A DNA stretch of 64,000 nt from NCBI GenBank assembly GCA_003210285.1, contig QCVS01000008.1, positions 1 through 64,000 on the forward strand, in the 5' to 3' direction. Positions 36,272 to 45,539 of the stretch are shown piece after piece (position 1 is the first letter of the stretch; every line of letters begins with the position of its first letter). The notes below the pieces were generated by a model, which made no database searches, was not told the DNA's origin, and saw nothing but the letters and a program-made list of their open reading frames with translations. Source of the DNA: Prochlorococcus sp. AG-686-J21. Lineage in GTDB: Bacteria > Cyanobacteriota > Cyanobacteriia > PCC-6307 > Cyanobiaceae. A program made the position numbers and the translations under genes.

Positions 36272-36631
36272 ATGTTTGTAATGAAACTTTTCTTATTAGG
36301 ATTTTTCAGTCTTTATCCATTTCTTCAATTAAATGCTTCAACTCCTAAATCTGTAACATGCACTAGGACTGAATATAGGGAAGAATATATTCCAGGAACA
36401 AAATCAAATCCTGGTTATGTAAGAAATTACGAAATTGATGTTGAAATTCCATGTGGAGGAGAAAAGGCCAAAAATATTGATGATAATGACTGTAGTGAGG
36501 GGTCAGTAATAGGCGGACTACTTGGGGCTGGCATAGCACTTTCTTCTTCTAGAGGCAAAGATAGATTTTGGGCTGTTCCAGCAGGAGGAACAGCAGGGGC
36601 TCTTCTTGGATGTCAGGTGGATGGTGGTTAA
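36272..36631 (+). CDS. Secreted glycine-zipper protein
   Basis: 119 aa from the ATG at 36272; a Met at residue 4 is an alternative start. Residues 1-22 form a signal peptide. The mature part has a Tyr/Glu-rich stretch (TRTEYREEYIPG), four Cys and a C-terminal glycine-zipper-like region (GSVIGGLLGAGIALSSS, GGTAGALLG). Such zippers occur in surface and envelope proteins. Function unknown. It directly abuts ruvA. Confidence 0.75.
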   Translation: MFVMKLFLLGFFSLYPFLQLNASTPKSVTCTRTEYREEYIPGTKSNPGYVRNYEIDVEIPCGGEKAKNIDDNDCSEGSVIGGLLGAGIALSSSRGKDRFWAVPAGGTAGALLGCQVDGG

Positions 36632-37300
36632 TTGATTAGTTGGATTAAGGGAGAATTAGTTAGTTCATGGCAAGCTAATAATAAATTTTATATATTAATA
36701 AACTGTCAGGGATTAGGTTACGAAATTCAGACCCTGGAATCTGTCATTTTGGATATAAATACAAATAAAATTTCTGAAAAAGACATAATACTCTGGCTAA
36801 AACACATAAAAAAAGAAGATTCTGATATGCTCTTTGGTTTTAACTCCAAGGAGCAAAGAGATTTCTTTATTCAAATTTTAAATATTAAAGGTATTGGCTC
36901 CCAAATCGGGATGGCTTTATTAAATAAGTTTTCTGTAAATCAATTAATTAATTCAATTGCAAATAATGACAAAAAATCGATTAGCTCTGTTCAAGGAATT
37001 GGGCAAAAAATGACTGACCGAATAATCCTTGAATTAAAAAGCAAGGTAATCAAAACACAAATTGAAAAAGAGAATTTAAATAAAAATAATTTCCTTGAAG
37101 AAAATATTGACTTAGATTCAATTTTTAAAGATATTGATTTAACACTTCAATCTTTAAATTATCCCAAGAAAGAAATTAAAAAATTATTACCAAAACTTAT
37201 TAATAATATTAAAAATAATAAAAATTCCTCTTTAGAAAAAGATTCTATTTCTTTTGAAAACTTATTAAAAGAAGCAATGAAATATTTAGACAAACAATAA
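36632..37300 (+). CDS. ruvA: Holliday junction DNA helicase subunit RuvA
   Basis: 222 aa from a TTG at 36632, immediately after the preceding stop. The N-terminal OB fold starts MISWIKGELVS. The tandem helix-hairpin-helix region includes IKGIGSQIGMALL and VQGIGQKMTDRIILELKSK. The C-terminal domain that touches RuvB follows a Lys/Asn-rich linker. It binds four-way junctions during recombination repair. Confidence 0.95.
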   Translation: MISWIKGELVSSWQANNKFYILINCQGLGYEIQTLESVILDINTNKISEKDIILWLKHIKKEDSDMLFGFNSKEQRDFFIQILNIKGIGSQIGMALLNKFSVNQLINSIANNDKKSISSVQGIGQKMTDRIILELKSKVIKTQIEKENLNKNNFLEENIDLDSIFKDIDLTLQSLNYPKKEIKKLLPKLINNIKNNKNSSLEKDSISFENLLKEAMKYLDKQ

Positions 37301-37351
37301 TAGTAATTTAGGCCAATAACGTAGTAAAATGTATATAAGTAGAAAATTTTC

Positions 37352-37621
37352 ATGACTCTAGATACAGCCGAAAAACAAAAACTAATTGAATCACATCAAG
37401 TACATGCAACAGATACAGGTTCTGTTGAAGTGCAAGTTGCTATGCTTTCTGAAAGAATTTCAAAATTAAGTGACCATTTACAAGGAAATATTCACGATTA
37501 TGCATCAAGACAAGGTCTATTAAAAATGATAGGAAAAAGAAAAAGATTATTATCATACATAAAAAGTAAAAATCCCCAGAACTTTCAAGATTTAATTAAA
37601 AAAATTGGAATCAGAGGCTGA
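37352..37621 (+). CDS. rpsO: 30S ribosomal protein S15
   Basis: 89 aa, standard length. Conserved segments are [21 protein letters not shown] and [19 protein letters not shown]. It is a primary 16S rRNA binder in the small subunit. A 51-base gap separates it from ruvA, with a TATATAAGT stretch that may include a -10. Confidence 0.97.
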   Translation: MTLDTAEKQKLIESHQVHATDTGSVEVQVAMLSERISKLSDHLQGNIHDYASRQGLLKMIGKRKRLLSYIKSKNPQNFQDLIKKIGIRG

Positions 37622-37630
37622 TTTCTATTA

Positions 37631-38077
37631 ATGAAAAAAAAACAAGCTAAAAAGAAAAATTTCACAAAAAAGAAAAAAATATCCGAAGTTGACGCCTTTA
37701 GAAATATTGAAAAAAAAGTTCCCACAATAACCCCAAAAACTAAACAATCTAGCGGCATACCAAAATACGTTGCTGACAGGATGGCTAGAAGAATATTTTT
37801 TACGGCTGGAATACCAACAATTATGGGTATGTCTGTATTTGTTGTAAGTTATATAATTGTCACAAGAAATATTGCCGAAATCCCTCCTTCCTCAACAATA
37901 GCTATATCAGCATTATTCTTCTTATTGGGACTAGGGGGTTTAAGTTTTGGGATATTATCTGCAAGTTGGGATAAAGAGCCAGGAAGTTTTTTTGGTATAG
38001 AAAATATCCCCTTGAATATTGAAAGAGCAAAAGCTGCATTTAAACCAGCCTCTCAAAACTTTGATAAGAAAAAGTAA
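37631..38077 (+). CDS. PAM68-like protein (DUF3464)
   Basis: 148 aa. A Lys-rich N-terminus (KKKQAKKKNFTKKKKIS) is followed by IPKYVADRMARRIFFTAGIPTI and two membrane segments, with the conserved SWDKEPGSFFG after them. This matches the PAM68/DUF3464 family, which in plants and cyanobacteria assists early photosystem II assembly. It starts 9 bases after rpsO and converges with dnaE, one base apart. Confidence 0.88.
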   Translation: MKKKQAKKKNFTKKKKISEVDAFRNIEKKVPTITPKTKQSSGIPKYVADRMARRIFFTAGIPTIMGMSVFVVSYIIVTRNIAEIPPSSTIAISALFFLLGLGGLSFGILSASWDKEPGSFFGIENIPLNIERAKAAFKPASQNFDKKK

Positions 38078-38078
38078 C

Positions 38079-41000
38079 TTATGCAATCAAAGATTTCAAA
38101 TTTACTTGAAAAGATTTGTCAGAGAGTAATTTAGAAACACCGAGAATATCTCCAACACAAAATTGATCTCCAAATTTAACATAGGTTATAGATTCATTAT
38201 TCTTAACAGCCGCTAATACTGGAATTTTAATTCCACATTTATCTCGATCTGGTTTAAATTTAACTAAACAATCTCTTATTGTGTTTTGAATCCTTATATC
38301 TGAGGCTTGGGAACTATCAAGATCAATGACAAGTAACTTTAGATTATCAATTTCTCTACAATCATCAATAATTAATTGAGTCTTATCACTCTTTTTATCA
38401 ATAGTGCCCCAAACTAATAGTCTGGTATCAGTAAGTAAAAATTCAGATAATCTACAATATGTTTTGGGAAACACTATTGCCTCACAACTTCCAGAAAGAT
38501 CTTCTAGTTGAACAATAGCCATTCTGTCACCTTTTCTTGTAGTAATTTGCTTTAACTCGGGAATCATTCCAACCAAAGAGACTTTCGTTCTGTCGTGGGA
38601 GTTTTCTAATTGAGAGATACTTATAGGAGAAACAAGTTTAGCTGGCTTTGCAAGATGTTTTAGAGGATGATCTGATAAATAAAAACCTAAAAGTTGCTTT
38701 TCTAATTTAAGCTTTTCAATTAAGGAGTAATCTTCAACTTTTGATCCTTGAGATAATGAAAAGTCTTTGTTTTCGTTTTTACTAATTGAATCGAATAAAT
38801 TCCCTTGTCCTGAGATCCGATCACGATTGCGTGATGATGCCCATTCCATTACATATTCAAGATCGGAAAAAAGTTGAGCTCTATTATTATTTTCAGAAAA
38901 TTCATCAAGGGCTCCACAATGAATTAATGATTCAATATTCCTTTTATTTAAAATATTAGAAGGTAAACGATCACATAAATCAGAAAATGATTTAAAGCTT
39001 CCTAGTTTATTACGATTATCTATTATATTTCTTATAGCTGAATCACCTAGATTTTTAATAGCAGATAATCCAAATAAAATCTGATCCTTTTTAATAGTAA
39101 AATCAATTCCCGATGAATTTATACTTGGTGAGATGACTTCGATTCCCATTGAATAACAATTAGAAATATATCTCTGCATTTTGTCGCTTGAACCAGCATT
39201 AACAGTTAGAAGCGAAGCCATATAAGCTACTGGATAATGTGCTTTTAAAAAAGCAGTTTGGTAAGTTACTGCTCCATATGCAGTGGAATGACTTTTATTA
39301 AAACAATATTCAGCGAATAAGACCATTTGATCAAAAAGATCATTAGCAATTTTTTTATCTACCCCTTTTTTACAGGATCCCTCAATGAAAATATTACGAT
39401 GTTTAACCATCTCAGATACTTTTTTCTTTCCCATTGCTCTGCGCAATAAGTCGGCGTCGCCAAGAGAATAGCCTGCCAAATCTTGAGCAATTTTCATGAT
39501 TTGCTCTTGATAAACCATTATTCCGTAAGTTTCAGTGAGAATAGATTCAATGAAAGGATGAGGGAAATCTATTTTTTCACTCCCGTTTTTTCTATTGATA
39601 AACTTTGGTATAAGACCAGCATCAAGAGGACCAGGCCTGTATAAAGCCAAAATAGAGGAGATATCTTCAAGAGAATTGGGCTTAAAGTCTTTAACAACTT
39701 GTTTCATCCCAGATGATTCTAATTGAAAGATGCCTTCTAAATCTCCTCTTCCAATAAGATCAAAAGTTTTATTATCGTTTGGAGGTAATTCATCGATATT
39801 TATTTTTTGTCCTGTGGAAGTTTCAATTAAAGATATAGTCTTATCTATCATTGTAAGATTTTTAAGGCCTAAGAAGTCCATTTTTAATAAGCCTAATGAT
39901 TCAATATCATCCATTGCATATTGAGTAATAATTTGTCCATCATTATTCCTCTGCAGTGGTACAAGCATATCTAGAGGCTCAGATGCTATGACAACTCCTG
40001 CTGCATGAACACCATAAGTTTTATTTGTCCCTTCAATTCTTAATGCTAAATCAACCCATCTTTTTACCTTGATATCTTTTAAATATTTATCCCTAAATTC
40101 AGGACTAGGTGATTTTTTATCAATCATTTCATTAAGATTATAAGGTTTTCCCCTTACAACTGGTATTAACTTAGCCAACTTATCCGATTCCCCATAGGGA
40201 ATATCTAGAACTCTAGCGACGTCCTTTAATACTGCTTTCGATGTCATTTTATTAAAAGTAATTATTTGCGCAACTTTATCTTCGCCATATCTTTTGGTCA
40301 CATAATCAATAACTTCATTTCTCCTATCGATACAAAAATCAGTATCAATATCAGGCATAGATTTTCTTGCAGGATTTAAAAATCTCTCAAATAATAATCC
40401 ATGCTTAACTGGATCAATGTTTGTAATTTGAAGAGCATATGCTACAAGTGAACCTGCAGCAGAGCCTCGCCCTGGGCCAACAGGAATTGAACTATCTCTA
40501 GCAAACTTTATATAATCCCACACGACTAAGAAATAGTCTGGGAATCCCATGTCATTTATTATTTTTAATTCAGACGTTAACCTTTTCTTATAAATTTCAT
40601 CAACTTCATCCAAATTAGATTTATTAAGCCTACTTAAAAGACCCTGCTTTGTTATTTTCGTTAAAAATGATAAAGAGTCATTCTCTTCTTTTAAGGGAAA
40701 TTTTGGCATCCTATAGGTACCGAACAACTCAAATTCCTCAATCTTTTGTGAAACCACAACCGTATTATTTATTGCTTCTTTAATAGATTCTTTATCAATA
40801 TGATCGTTAAAAAGTCTAAGCATTTCATCCTCACTTTTGATATATTCTGTTCCCGTATATCTCAATCTCTTTTCGTCACTTATTAATTTTCCCGTAAGAA
40901 CACAAAGTAAGGCATCATGAGCTTCAACATCCATGTTTGAGATGTAATGAGCATCATTAGTAGCAATAACTTTAATTTGGTGCTCTTTTCCGATTCTTAT

Positions 41001-41576
41001 TAATTCAACATTTACAATTCTGTCTTCAATAGAACCATGATCTTGTATTTCTAGATAAAAATCATCTCCAAATAATTTCTTATACCAAACAGCAGTATTC
41101 TCAGCGACATCAATCCTTCCTTTTAAGATTGCTTGAGGAATCTCTCCACCTAAACATGCTGTTGAAATAATAAGACCATCATTATATTTTTCTAAAAGAG
41201 ATTTATCAATACAAGGTCTAGAAAAGATACCTCTGCCCCTCATACCATTAAGATGGCTAATTGTTGTTAACTTTACAAGATTCTTATAGCCTGTATGATT
41301 TTTGGCTAATACTACCAAATGGTATCTTTTTTCCTTTTTTGGCTGAGGATCATCTATGGATCCATTGATAATGTACATTTCATTACCAATGATTGGTTTT
41401 ATACCCTTATTTTTGCATTTTTTTACTAAATCAAGAACGCCATACATTACTCCATGATCGGTCAAAGCAATTGAATCCATTCCAAGTTCAGAAGCTCTAT
41501 CAACAATATTCGAAACTTGACTTGCTCCATCTAGAAGACTGTAATCGCTATGATTATGTAGTGGAACAAATCCCAT
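38079..41576 (-). CDS. dnaE: DNA polymerase III subunit alpha
   Basis: 1165 aa, one continuous reading frame. The N-terminal PHP domain starts FVPLHNHSDYSLLDGA. The polymerase core carries PGRGSAAGSLVAYAL and the catalytic PDIDTDF. The C-terminal OB fold includes VSLVGMIPELKQITTRKGDRM. It is the replicative polymerase. In many other cyanobacteria dnaE is split by an intein; here there is no split or insertion. Confidence 0.97.
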   Translation of the reverse strand: MGFVPLHNHSDYSLLDGASQVSNIVDRASELGMDSIALTDHGVMYGVLDLVKKCKNKGIKPIIGNEMYIINGSIDDPQPKKEKRYHLVVLAKNHTGYKNLVKLTTISHLNGMRGRGIFSRPCIDKSLLEKYNDGLIISTACLGGEIPQAILKGRIDVAENTAVWYKKLFGDDFYLEIQDHGSIEDRIVNVELIRIGKEHQIKVIATNDAHYISNMDVEAHDALLCVLTGKLISDEKRLRYTGTEYIKSEDEMLRLFNDHIDKESIKEAINNTVVVSQKIEEFELFGTYRMPKFPLKEENDSLSFLTKITKQGLLSRLNKSNLDEVDEIYKKRLTSELKIINDMGFPDYFLVVWDYIKFARDSSIPVGPGRGSAAGSLVAYALQITNIDPVKHGLLFERFLNPARKSMPDIDTDFCIDRRNEVIDYVTKRYGEDKVAQIITFNKMTSKAVLKDVARVLDIPYGESDKLAKLIPVVRGKPYNLNEMIDKKSPSPEFRDKYLKDIKVKRWVDLALRIEGTNKTYGVHAAGVVIASEPLDMLVPLQRNNDGQIITQYAMDDIESLGLLKMDFLGLKNLTMIDKTISLIETSTGQKINIDELPPNDNKTFDLIGRGDLEGIFQLESSGMKQVVKDFKPNSLEDISSILALYRPGPLDAGLIPKFINRKNGSEKIDFPHPFIESILTETYGIMVYQEQIMKIAQDLAGYSLGDADLLRRAMGKKKVSEMVKHRNIFIEGSCKKGVDKKIANDLFDQMVLFAEYCFNKSHSTAYGAVTYQTAFLKAHYPVAYMASLLTVNAGSSDKMQRYISNCYSMGIEVISPSINSSGIDFTIKKDQILFGLSAIKNLGDSAIRNIIDNRNKLGSFKSFSDLCDRLPSNILNKRNIESLIHCGALDEFSENNNRAQLFSDLEYVMEWASSRNRDRISGQGNLFDSISKNENKDFSLSQGSKVEDYSLIEKLKLEKQLLGFYLSDHPLKHLAKPAKLVSPISISQLENSHDRTKVSLVGMIPELKQITTRKGDRMAIVQLEDLSGSCEAIVFPKTYCRLSEFLLTDTRLLVWGTIDKKSDKTQLIIDDCREIDNLKLLVIDLDSSQASDIRIQNTIRDCLVKFKPDRDKCGIKIPVLAAVKNNESITYVKFGDQFCVGDILGVSKLLSDKSFQVNLKSLIA

Positions 41577-41654
41577 GTTTAACCAATTTATATTTATAAG
41601 ATAGAGAATATTTCGAAAAATTCTATATTTTACTAATACAAATTAATTATTAAT

Positions 41655-43109
41655 TCAAATTTCAATATTGGGTTTCCTATTCATAACTTCAGCATCCTTT
41701 TCAAATATATTTGCAACATTCAATATCCGATGCTCCTCCAAAACGTTTCCTATTAATTGAAGACCTATAGGTAAGCCCTTTTTATCAAATCCACACGGGA
41801 TGCTGATAGCTGGGAGTCCAGCTAGATTCACTGGAACAGTTAAAAGATCAGACAAATACATTGATAAGGGGTCATTTACAAAATCTCCTTTTAAAAATGC
41901 TGTTGTAGGACATGTGGGGGTCAATAAAACATCAACTTCATTAAAAGCGTTATCAAAGTCCCTTCTAATTAAAGTTCTAACTCTCTGAGCTTTTTTGTAA
42001 TATGCATCACTATACCCTGCAGACAAAGCATAGGTACCAATCAAAATTCGTCTTTGTACTTCATCCCCAAAGCCTTCAGCTCTACTCTTAGATGTCATTT
42101 CTAATAAATTAGAATCACCTTCTGATCTGTATCCATATTTAACCCCATCATATCTTGCTAAATTAGCTGAAGCCTCACATGGAGCAATAACATAATAAGT
42201 TGCGATACCATCATTAAATCTTGGACACTTTATGTCGTGAATTTCAGCACCCAAAGATCTGAATCTTTCAACACTGGATAAAACTGATTCCTTAACTTCA
42301 GAATCAAGGCCTGGATGATCAAAACATTCCTCGATAATACCTATTTTAATTCCTTTAATAGATTTGTCTAACTCTGACAAGTAATTAGGGACTGGTTTAT
42401 CAAGACATGTTGAATCAAGATTATCCTTACCAGAAATTGAATAAAGGATCTCAGCTGCATCTGAAACAGTATTTGTAATTGGACCTATTTGATCTAGAGA
42501 ACTTGCAAATGCAATTAGTCCCCATCTGCTAACTCTTCCGTATGTTGGTTTTAGGCCTACAACTCCACAAAAAGATGCTGGCTGCCTTATTGAGCCTCCC
42601 GTATCTGATCCAATAGCGGCTAAGCATAGACCAGCAGCTACTGAAGCGGCACTACCACCAGAACTTCCACCAGGTACTCTATTTACATCCCATGGATTTG
42701 AGGTCGTACCAAATACGGAAGTTTCAGTCGAACTTCCCATCGCAAATTCATCTAAATTAGTTTTCCCTAAGCAAATACCGCCTGATGACCATAATTTACC
42801 TGAGGCAGAAGACTCGTATGGAGAAACAAAGTCTTTAAGCATTTTACTTGAACAAGAGGTGACAACTCCCTTCGTACAAATATTATCTTTTATTGCAATA
42901 GGTATTCCTGCAAGCGGAGGAAGTTGTTGATTGTTAGTAATTAAATTATCAATGTTTACAGCTTGAGAATAAGCAATGTTTTTTGTTAAGCAAGTATAAG
43001 CATTTATTTTTGGATTTATTGAATCTATTTTTAAAAAGAATTCATTAACTAATTCCTTAACTGAAGCATTTCCACTATTAATTTCCTTTCTAAAAGAATT
43101 AAAGTTCAT
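41655..43109 (-). CDS. gatA: Aspartyl/glutamyl-tRNA amidotransferase subunit A
   Basis: 484 aa, amidase signature family. The Ser-Ser-Lys triad is visible: Lys74 (IAIKDN), the cis-Ser in [11 protein letters not shown] (149/150) and Ser173 in [11 protein letters not shown]. With GatB and GatC it turns Glu-tRNA-Gln into Gln-tRNA-Gln, using ammonia from glutamine. GatB and GatC are not in the window. Confidence 0.96.
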   Translation of the reverse strand: MNFNSFRKEINSGNASVKELVNEFFLKIDSINPKINAYTCLTKNIAYSQAVNIDNLITNNQQLPPLAGIPIAIKDNICTKGVVTSCSSKMLKDFVSPYESSASGKLWSSGGICLGKTNLDEFAMGSSTETSVFGTTSNPWDVNRVPGGSSGGSAASVAAGLCLAAIGSDTGGSIRQPASFCGVVGLKPTYGRVSRWGLIAFASSLDQIGPITNTVSDAAEILYSISGKDNLDSTCLDKPVPNYLSELDKSIKGIKIGIIEECFDHPGLDSEVKESVLSSVERFRSLGAEIHDIKCPRFNDGIATYYVIAPCEASANLARYDGVKYGYRSEGDSNLLEMTSKSRAEGFGDEVQRRILIGTYALSAGYSDAYYKKAQRVRTLIRRDFDNAFNEVDVLLTPTCPTTAFLKGDFVNDPLSMYLSDLLTVPVNLAGLPAISIPCGFDKKGLPIGLQLIGNVLEEHRILNVANIFEKDAEVMNRKPNIEI

Positions 43110-43141
43110 ATCAAAATCGAGTATTTAGATTAAGTTAGTTA

Positions 43142-43387
43142 TCAAACAGTTAAAGGTTCTTCTTTATTACATCTAACTATATTGTGTTTAATATCTTTTG
43201 AGCCCTCTTCCGAAAGATCAGAAAGAAATTGTTCTAGATTTTTTTTAAGACTACGTTTTGTAAGAAACGGACCATACCAATAAGTTGTGGAAGGGCTTGT
43301 AGTATCAACTTTAGCCCACCAAGCTAAACCAAGTTTGTTACCTAAATTTCTAATCAATTTTTTTGGCCCTCTTTTAAAGACCATCAA
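43142..43387 (-). CDS. DUF1816-like small protein
   Basis: 81 aa (the second Met is an alternative start). The family-like centre GLAWWAKVDTTSPSTTYWYGPF is followed by a charged helix. DUF1816 is widespread in cyanobacteria and is sometimes associated with phycobilisome or CpcD-like domains; function unknown. It lies in the rlmB-gatA run of minus-strand genes. Confidence 0.78.
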   Translation of the reverse strand: MMVFKRGPKKLIRNLGNKLGLAWWAKVDTTSPSTTYWYGPFLTKRSLKKNLEQFLSDLSEEGSKDIKHNIVRCNKEEPLTV

Positions 43388-43508
43388 TTCTTGTTAAATT
43401 CTATACAATTTTTTACTAATTATTCAATTAATGTTTATTAAATAAATAAATATATTGAAATAACTATAAATAAGTATTCAAAATAACCAGTTTTACAAGA
43501 TATTAAAG
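43388..43508. other. Intergenic AT-rich gap
   Basis: About 120 bases between the DUF1816 gene and the SpoU methyltransferase gene. Very AT-rich; I see no ORF, RNA motif or clear hairpin. Confidence 0.5.
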
Positions 43509-44702
43509 TTAATTATTTGATATATAACATAAGGAAATAGCAGCTGCCACGGAGGCATTTAAGCTTGAAGTTTTCCCTTTAAGAGGAATACTTAGTAAAT
43601 AATCGCATTTTTTTTGGACTAACAAAGAGATTCCTTTATTTTCTGCTCCAACTATTACAAGAAAAGGAGCTTTTTCTTTGAATTCTGAAATAGGAACTTG
43701 CCCATCTCCAGATAAACCAATAATGATAAACCCCTTTTTCTTTAATTGATCAATAGCTCTATTTAGATTTACTACTCTGCTTACAGGTATATGCTCTAAT
43801 GCTCCAGCAGCAACTTTAGCAACAGTTCCAGTTAAACCTGCAGATCTTCTTTGAGGAACAATAATACCTTTGCAATCAAAAGCTTCTGCTGATCTAATAA
43901 TTGCGCCAAAATTGTGAGGATCTGTCACACCATCCAATGCAACAATAATAGGATTTGAGGATTTACTTTTCGATATATCAATTAATTTTTCTAAAGATAT
44001 TGACTCAGTAGAAGCATGCTGTAAAGCAACTCCTTGATGAACGGCTCCGGAAGTTAGTTGAGAGAGTCTAGACCAAGTGACCTCTTCTATTAAAACACCT
44101 TTTGACTTAAGGTCTTTTAATAATAGGTAAAATTTTTCTGAAGAAAAAATTTCGGAAGTACACCAAATTCTATTAATTGGTCTTTCACTATTTAAAGCAG
44201 CAAAAACAGAATGCTTACCCCAAATCCAGTCTTCAAAATTTCTTTCATTTGAACTTAGTTGAAATTTTTTTGAACTGTTTTCAGAATAATTTTCAGTTTG
44301 CGGAGCGTTAGAGGAAAATCTTGTTTGTGGTTGATTAAAACTATTTCTAGGTTTTTCTTTAGATTTTAAGTAGCTGTATTCATTACTTTTAATATCGTCT
44401 TTTCTTTGATAATCGTCTCTCCTTTTAAAATTATCTCTTCTATTAAAATCGTCTCTTCTACTAGAATCGTCTCTCCTTTTAAAATTATCTCTTCTATTAA
44501 AATCGTCTCTCCTTTTAAAATTATCTCGTGTATTTAAATCATTCCCCTTATCAAAATTATTTCTTTCATAAGTATTATTTTTACTGGAGTTAAATCTTTC
44601 CTCTTGAAAACTATTGGATTTGTAATTATTTTTTGATTTTGATCTTCTATTTTCTGTATCATTACTTTTTTTTGAATAATTATTTTTAGAAAAGTTTTTC
44701 AT
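43509..44702 (-). CDS. rlmB: SpoU-family RNA 2'-O-methyltransferase with repetitive N-terminus
   Basis: 397 aa. The C-terminal roughly 240 residues are a TrmH/RlmB enzyme: IWGKHSVFAALNSERPINRIW (substrate-binding), then SPOUT motifs VALDGVTDPHNFGAIIRSAEAF, VIVGAENKGIS and IPLKGKTSSLNASVAAAI. It probably methylates G2251 of 23S rRNA; another rRNA or tRNA target is possible. The first about 150 residues are disordered and repetitive: near-identical six-residue units (such as RRDDFN and RRDNFK) at about 59-103. This extension is not part of the enzyme fold. Confidence 0.9.
   Translation of the reverse strand: MKNFSKNNYSKKSNDTENRRSKSKNNYKSNSFQEERFNSSKNNTYERNNFDKGNDLNTRDNFKRRDDFNRRDNFKRRDDSSRRDDFNRRDNFKRRDDYQRKDDIKSNEYSYLKSKEKPRNSFNQPQTRFSSNAPQTENYSENSSKKFQLSSNERNFEDWIWGKHSVFAALNSERPINRIWCTSEIFSSEKFYLLLKDLKSKGVLIEEVTWSRLSQLTSGAVHQGVALQHASTESISLEKLIDISKSKSSNPIIVALDGVTDPHNFGAIIRSAEAFDCKGIIVPQRRSAGLTGTVAKVAAGALEHIPVSRVVNLNRAIDQLKKKGFIIIGLSGDGQVPISEFKEKAPFLVIVGAENKGISLLVQKKCDYLLSIPLKGKTSSLNASVAAAISLCYISNN
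44411..44530 (-). repeat. Tandem 18/54-base repeat inside the rlmB-like gene
   Basis: In-frame tandem units of 18 bases grouped into a larger 54-base period: the block starting at 44411 recurs at 44465 almost unchanged. It encodes the RRDxFx repeats of the N-terminal extension. Repeats of this type may vary in copy number by slippage. Confidence 0.85.
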
Positions 44703-44714
44703 AAATTTAATAGG

Positions 44715-45107
44715 TTATTTACACTCTAGGTATTCAAAAATTTTAGACAATCTTTTAGGGTCTTTTAGAAATAACCAACCAACTAAAGCTTCAAAACCTG
44801 TTGCTCTCGAATAGATTGCAGGATCTGAAGATTTTGGAAATCTCTTTGTTTTATTTCTAGCTCGTCTTATTAAATTAATTTCAAATGAATTTAATAAATG
44901 TTCTATCTCATCTAATGATTTTGATTGAGCTTGAGCTTTTACTTCATTAACAACTGAAAGATGAAGATCTCTTGATTTTAATGGGATCTGAATGTGGCGT
45001 AATCTTTGATGTAACTCCCATACAGAATCCCCTAGCCAAGCAAGTTGAATAACACCTATCTCATCAGGAGAACCATGAGGGGCAAGATTTTGTATCCAAT
45101 AATTCAA
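44715..45107 (-). CDS. mrnC: Mini-ribonuclease III-like protein
   Basis: 130 aa. RNase III catalytic domain without a dsRNA-binding domain: LAWLGDSVWELHQRLRH (signature region with the catalytic Asp), then YSRATGFEALVGWLFL. Mini-III matures 23S rRNA ends in Bacillus; the same role is likely but unproven here. The start is a TTG whose bases overlap the upstream STAS gene's stop (TTGA, 4 bases). No ATG or GTG lies between it and the upstream in-frame stop. Confidence 0.9.
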   Translation of the reverse strand: MNYWIQNLAPHGSPDEIGVIQLAWLGDSVWELHQRLRHIQIPLKSRDLHLSVVNEVKAQAQSKSLDEIEHLLNSFEINLIRRARNKTKRFPKSSDPAIYSRATGFEALVGWLFLKDPKRLSKIFEYLECK

Positions 45108-45469
45108 TTCTTCAAATAGAGAAGGGCTTCTTGAAGATTGGCTTTCAAATTAAGAAAATCTGCTAATCTTACTAATTTTATAGTTTGAGCAACTCTAGAA
45201 TTTCCAACTACAGAAAACCCAAGTTTAAGTTTTTTGCATTCCTTGGAAGTTTGAACAAGGGCACCCAAACCGGATGAATCAAGAAAATCTATTTTACTTA
45301 AATCAATTACAAATGACAGAGGTTCTTTTTTAAGGGTATTGGTAATAAAAGTTTTAAATTGTTTTTCAGAAAATGCGTCTAATTGCCCTTTTAAAGTAAA
45401 AACAATAATATTTGCGTTTATTTCAATGTTGCCTCTTAAAGAAACAGTTAACTTTTGGAAATCTTCTAT
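45104..45469 (-). CDS. STAS-domain anti-sigma-factor antagonist with non-canonical start
   Basis: About 121 aa if read from ATA at 45469, giving EDFQKLTVSLRG... The STAS core is clear: VFTLKGQLDAFSEKQF, FVIDLSKIDFLDSSGLGALV (with the phosphorylatable Ser pair) and VVGNSRVAQTIKLVRL. In-frame there is no ATG, GTG or usable TTG: after an in-frame TGA come ATC and ATA. GGAGGG sits 9 bases before the ATA. It is 66 bases downstream of carA and coupled to mrnC by a 4-base overlap. STAS proteins of this type are phosphorylated by RsbW-like kinases; one is encoded at 20492-20935. Confidence 0.85.
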   Translation of the reverse strand: MEDFQKLTVSLRGNIEINANIIVFTLKGQLDAFSEKQFKTFITNTLKKEPLSFVIDLSKIDFLDSSGLGALVQTSKECKKLKLGFSVVGNSRVAQTIKLVRLADFLNLKANLQEALLYLKN

Positions 45470-45477
45470 GATTCAAT

Positions 45478-45483
45478 CCCTCC
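45478..45483 (-). promoter_or_regulatory. Strong ribosome binding site before the STAS gene
   Basis: GGAGGG, one of the best Shine-Dalgarno sequences in the window, ends 8 to 9 bases before an in-frame ATA and 5 to 6 bases before ATC. It fixes the position of initiation for a gene that has no standard start codon. Confidence 0.65.
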
Positions 45484-45490
45484 AAAAAAA

Positions 45491-45504
45491 TTTAGTTTAC
45501 TAAA
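45491..45504 (-). other. Short inverted repeat in the STAS leader
   Basis: TTTAGT and ACTAAA arms with a 2-base centre lie between the candidate -10 and the ribosome binding site. It could be an operator half-palindrome or a weak hairpin; it is too short to call with confidence. Confidence 0.3.
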
Positions 45505-45508
45505 TGTA

Positions 45509-45539
45509 ATTATCAAATCAAAAAGAATCAATATGTCAA
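45509..45539 (-). promoter_or_regulatory. Candidate promoter between carA and the STAS gene
   Basis: A perfect -35 TTGACA (45539-45534) overlaps the carA stop codon. GATAAT (45514-45509), one base off the -10 consensus, follows at 19 bases. The spacing is somewhat long. It would give the STAS-mrnC-rlmB genes their own transcript with a roughly 30-base leader. Confidence 0.4.

Noticed and set aside
38079-41576. Split or intein-containing dnaE, as in many cyanobacteria
   Set aside because: The frame is continuous over 1165 aa with no insertion at the usual intein site.
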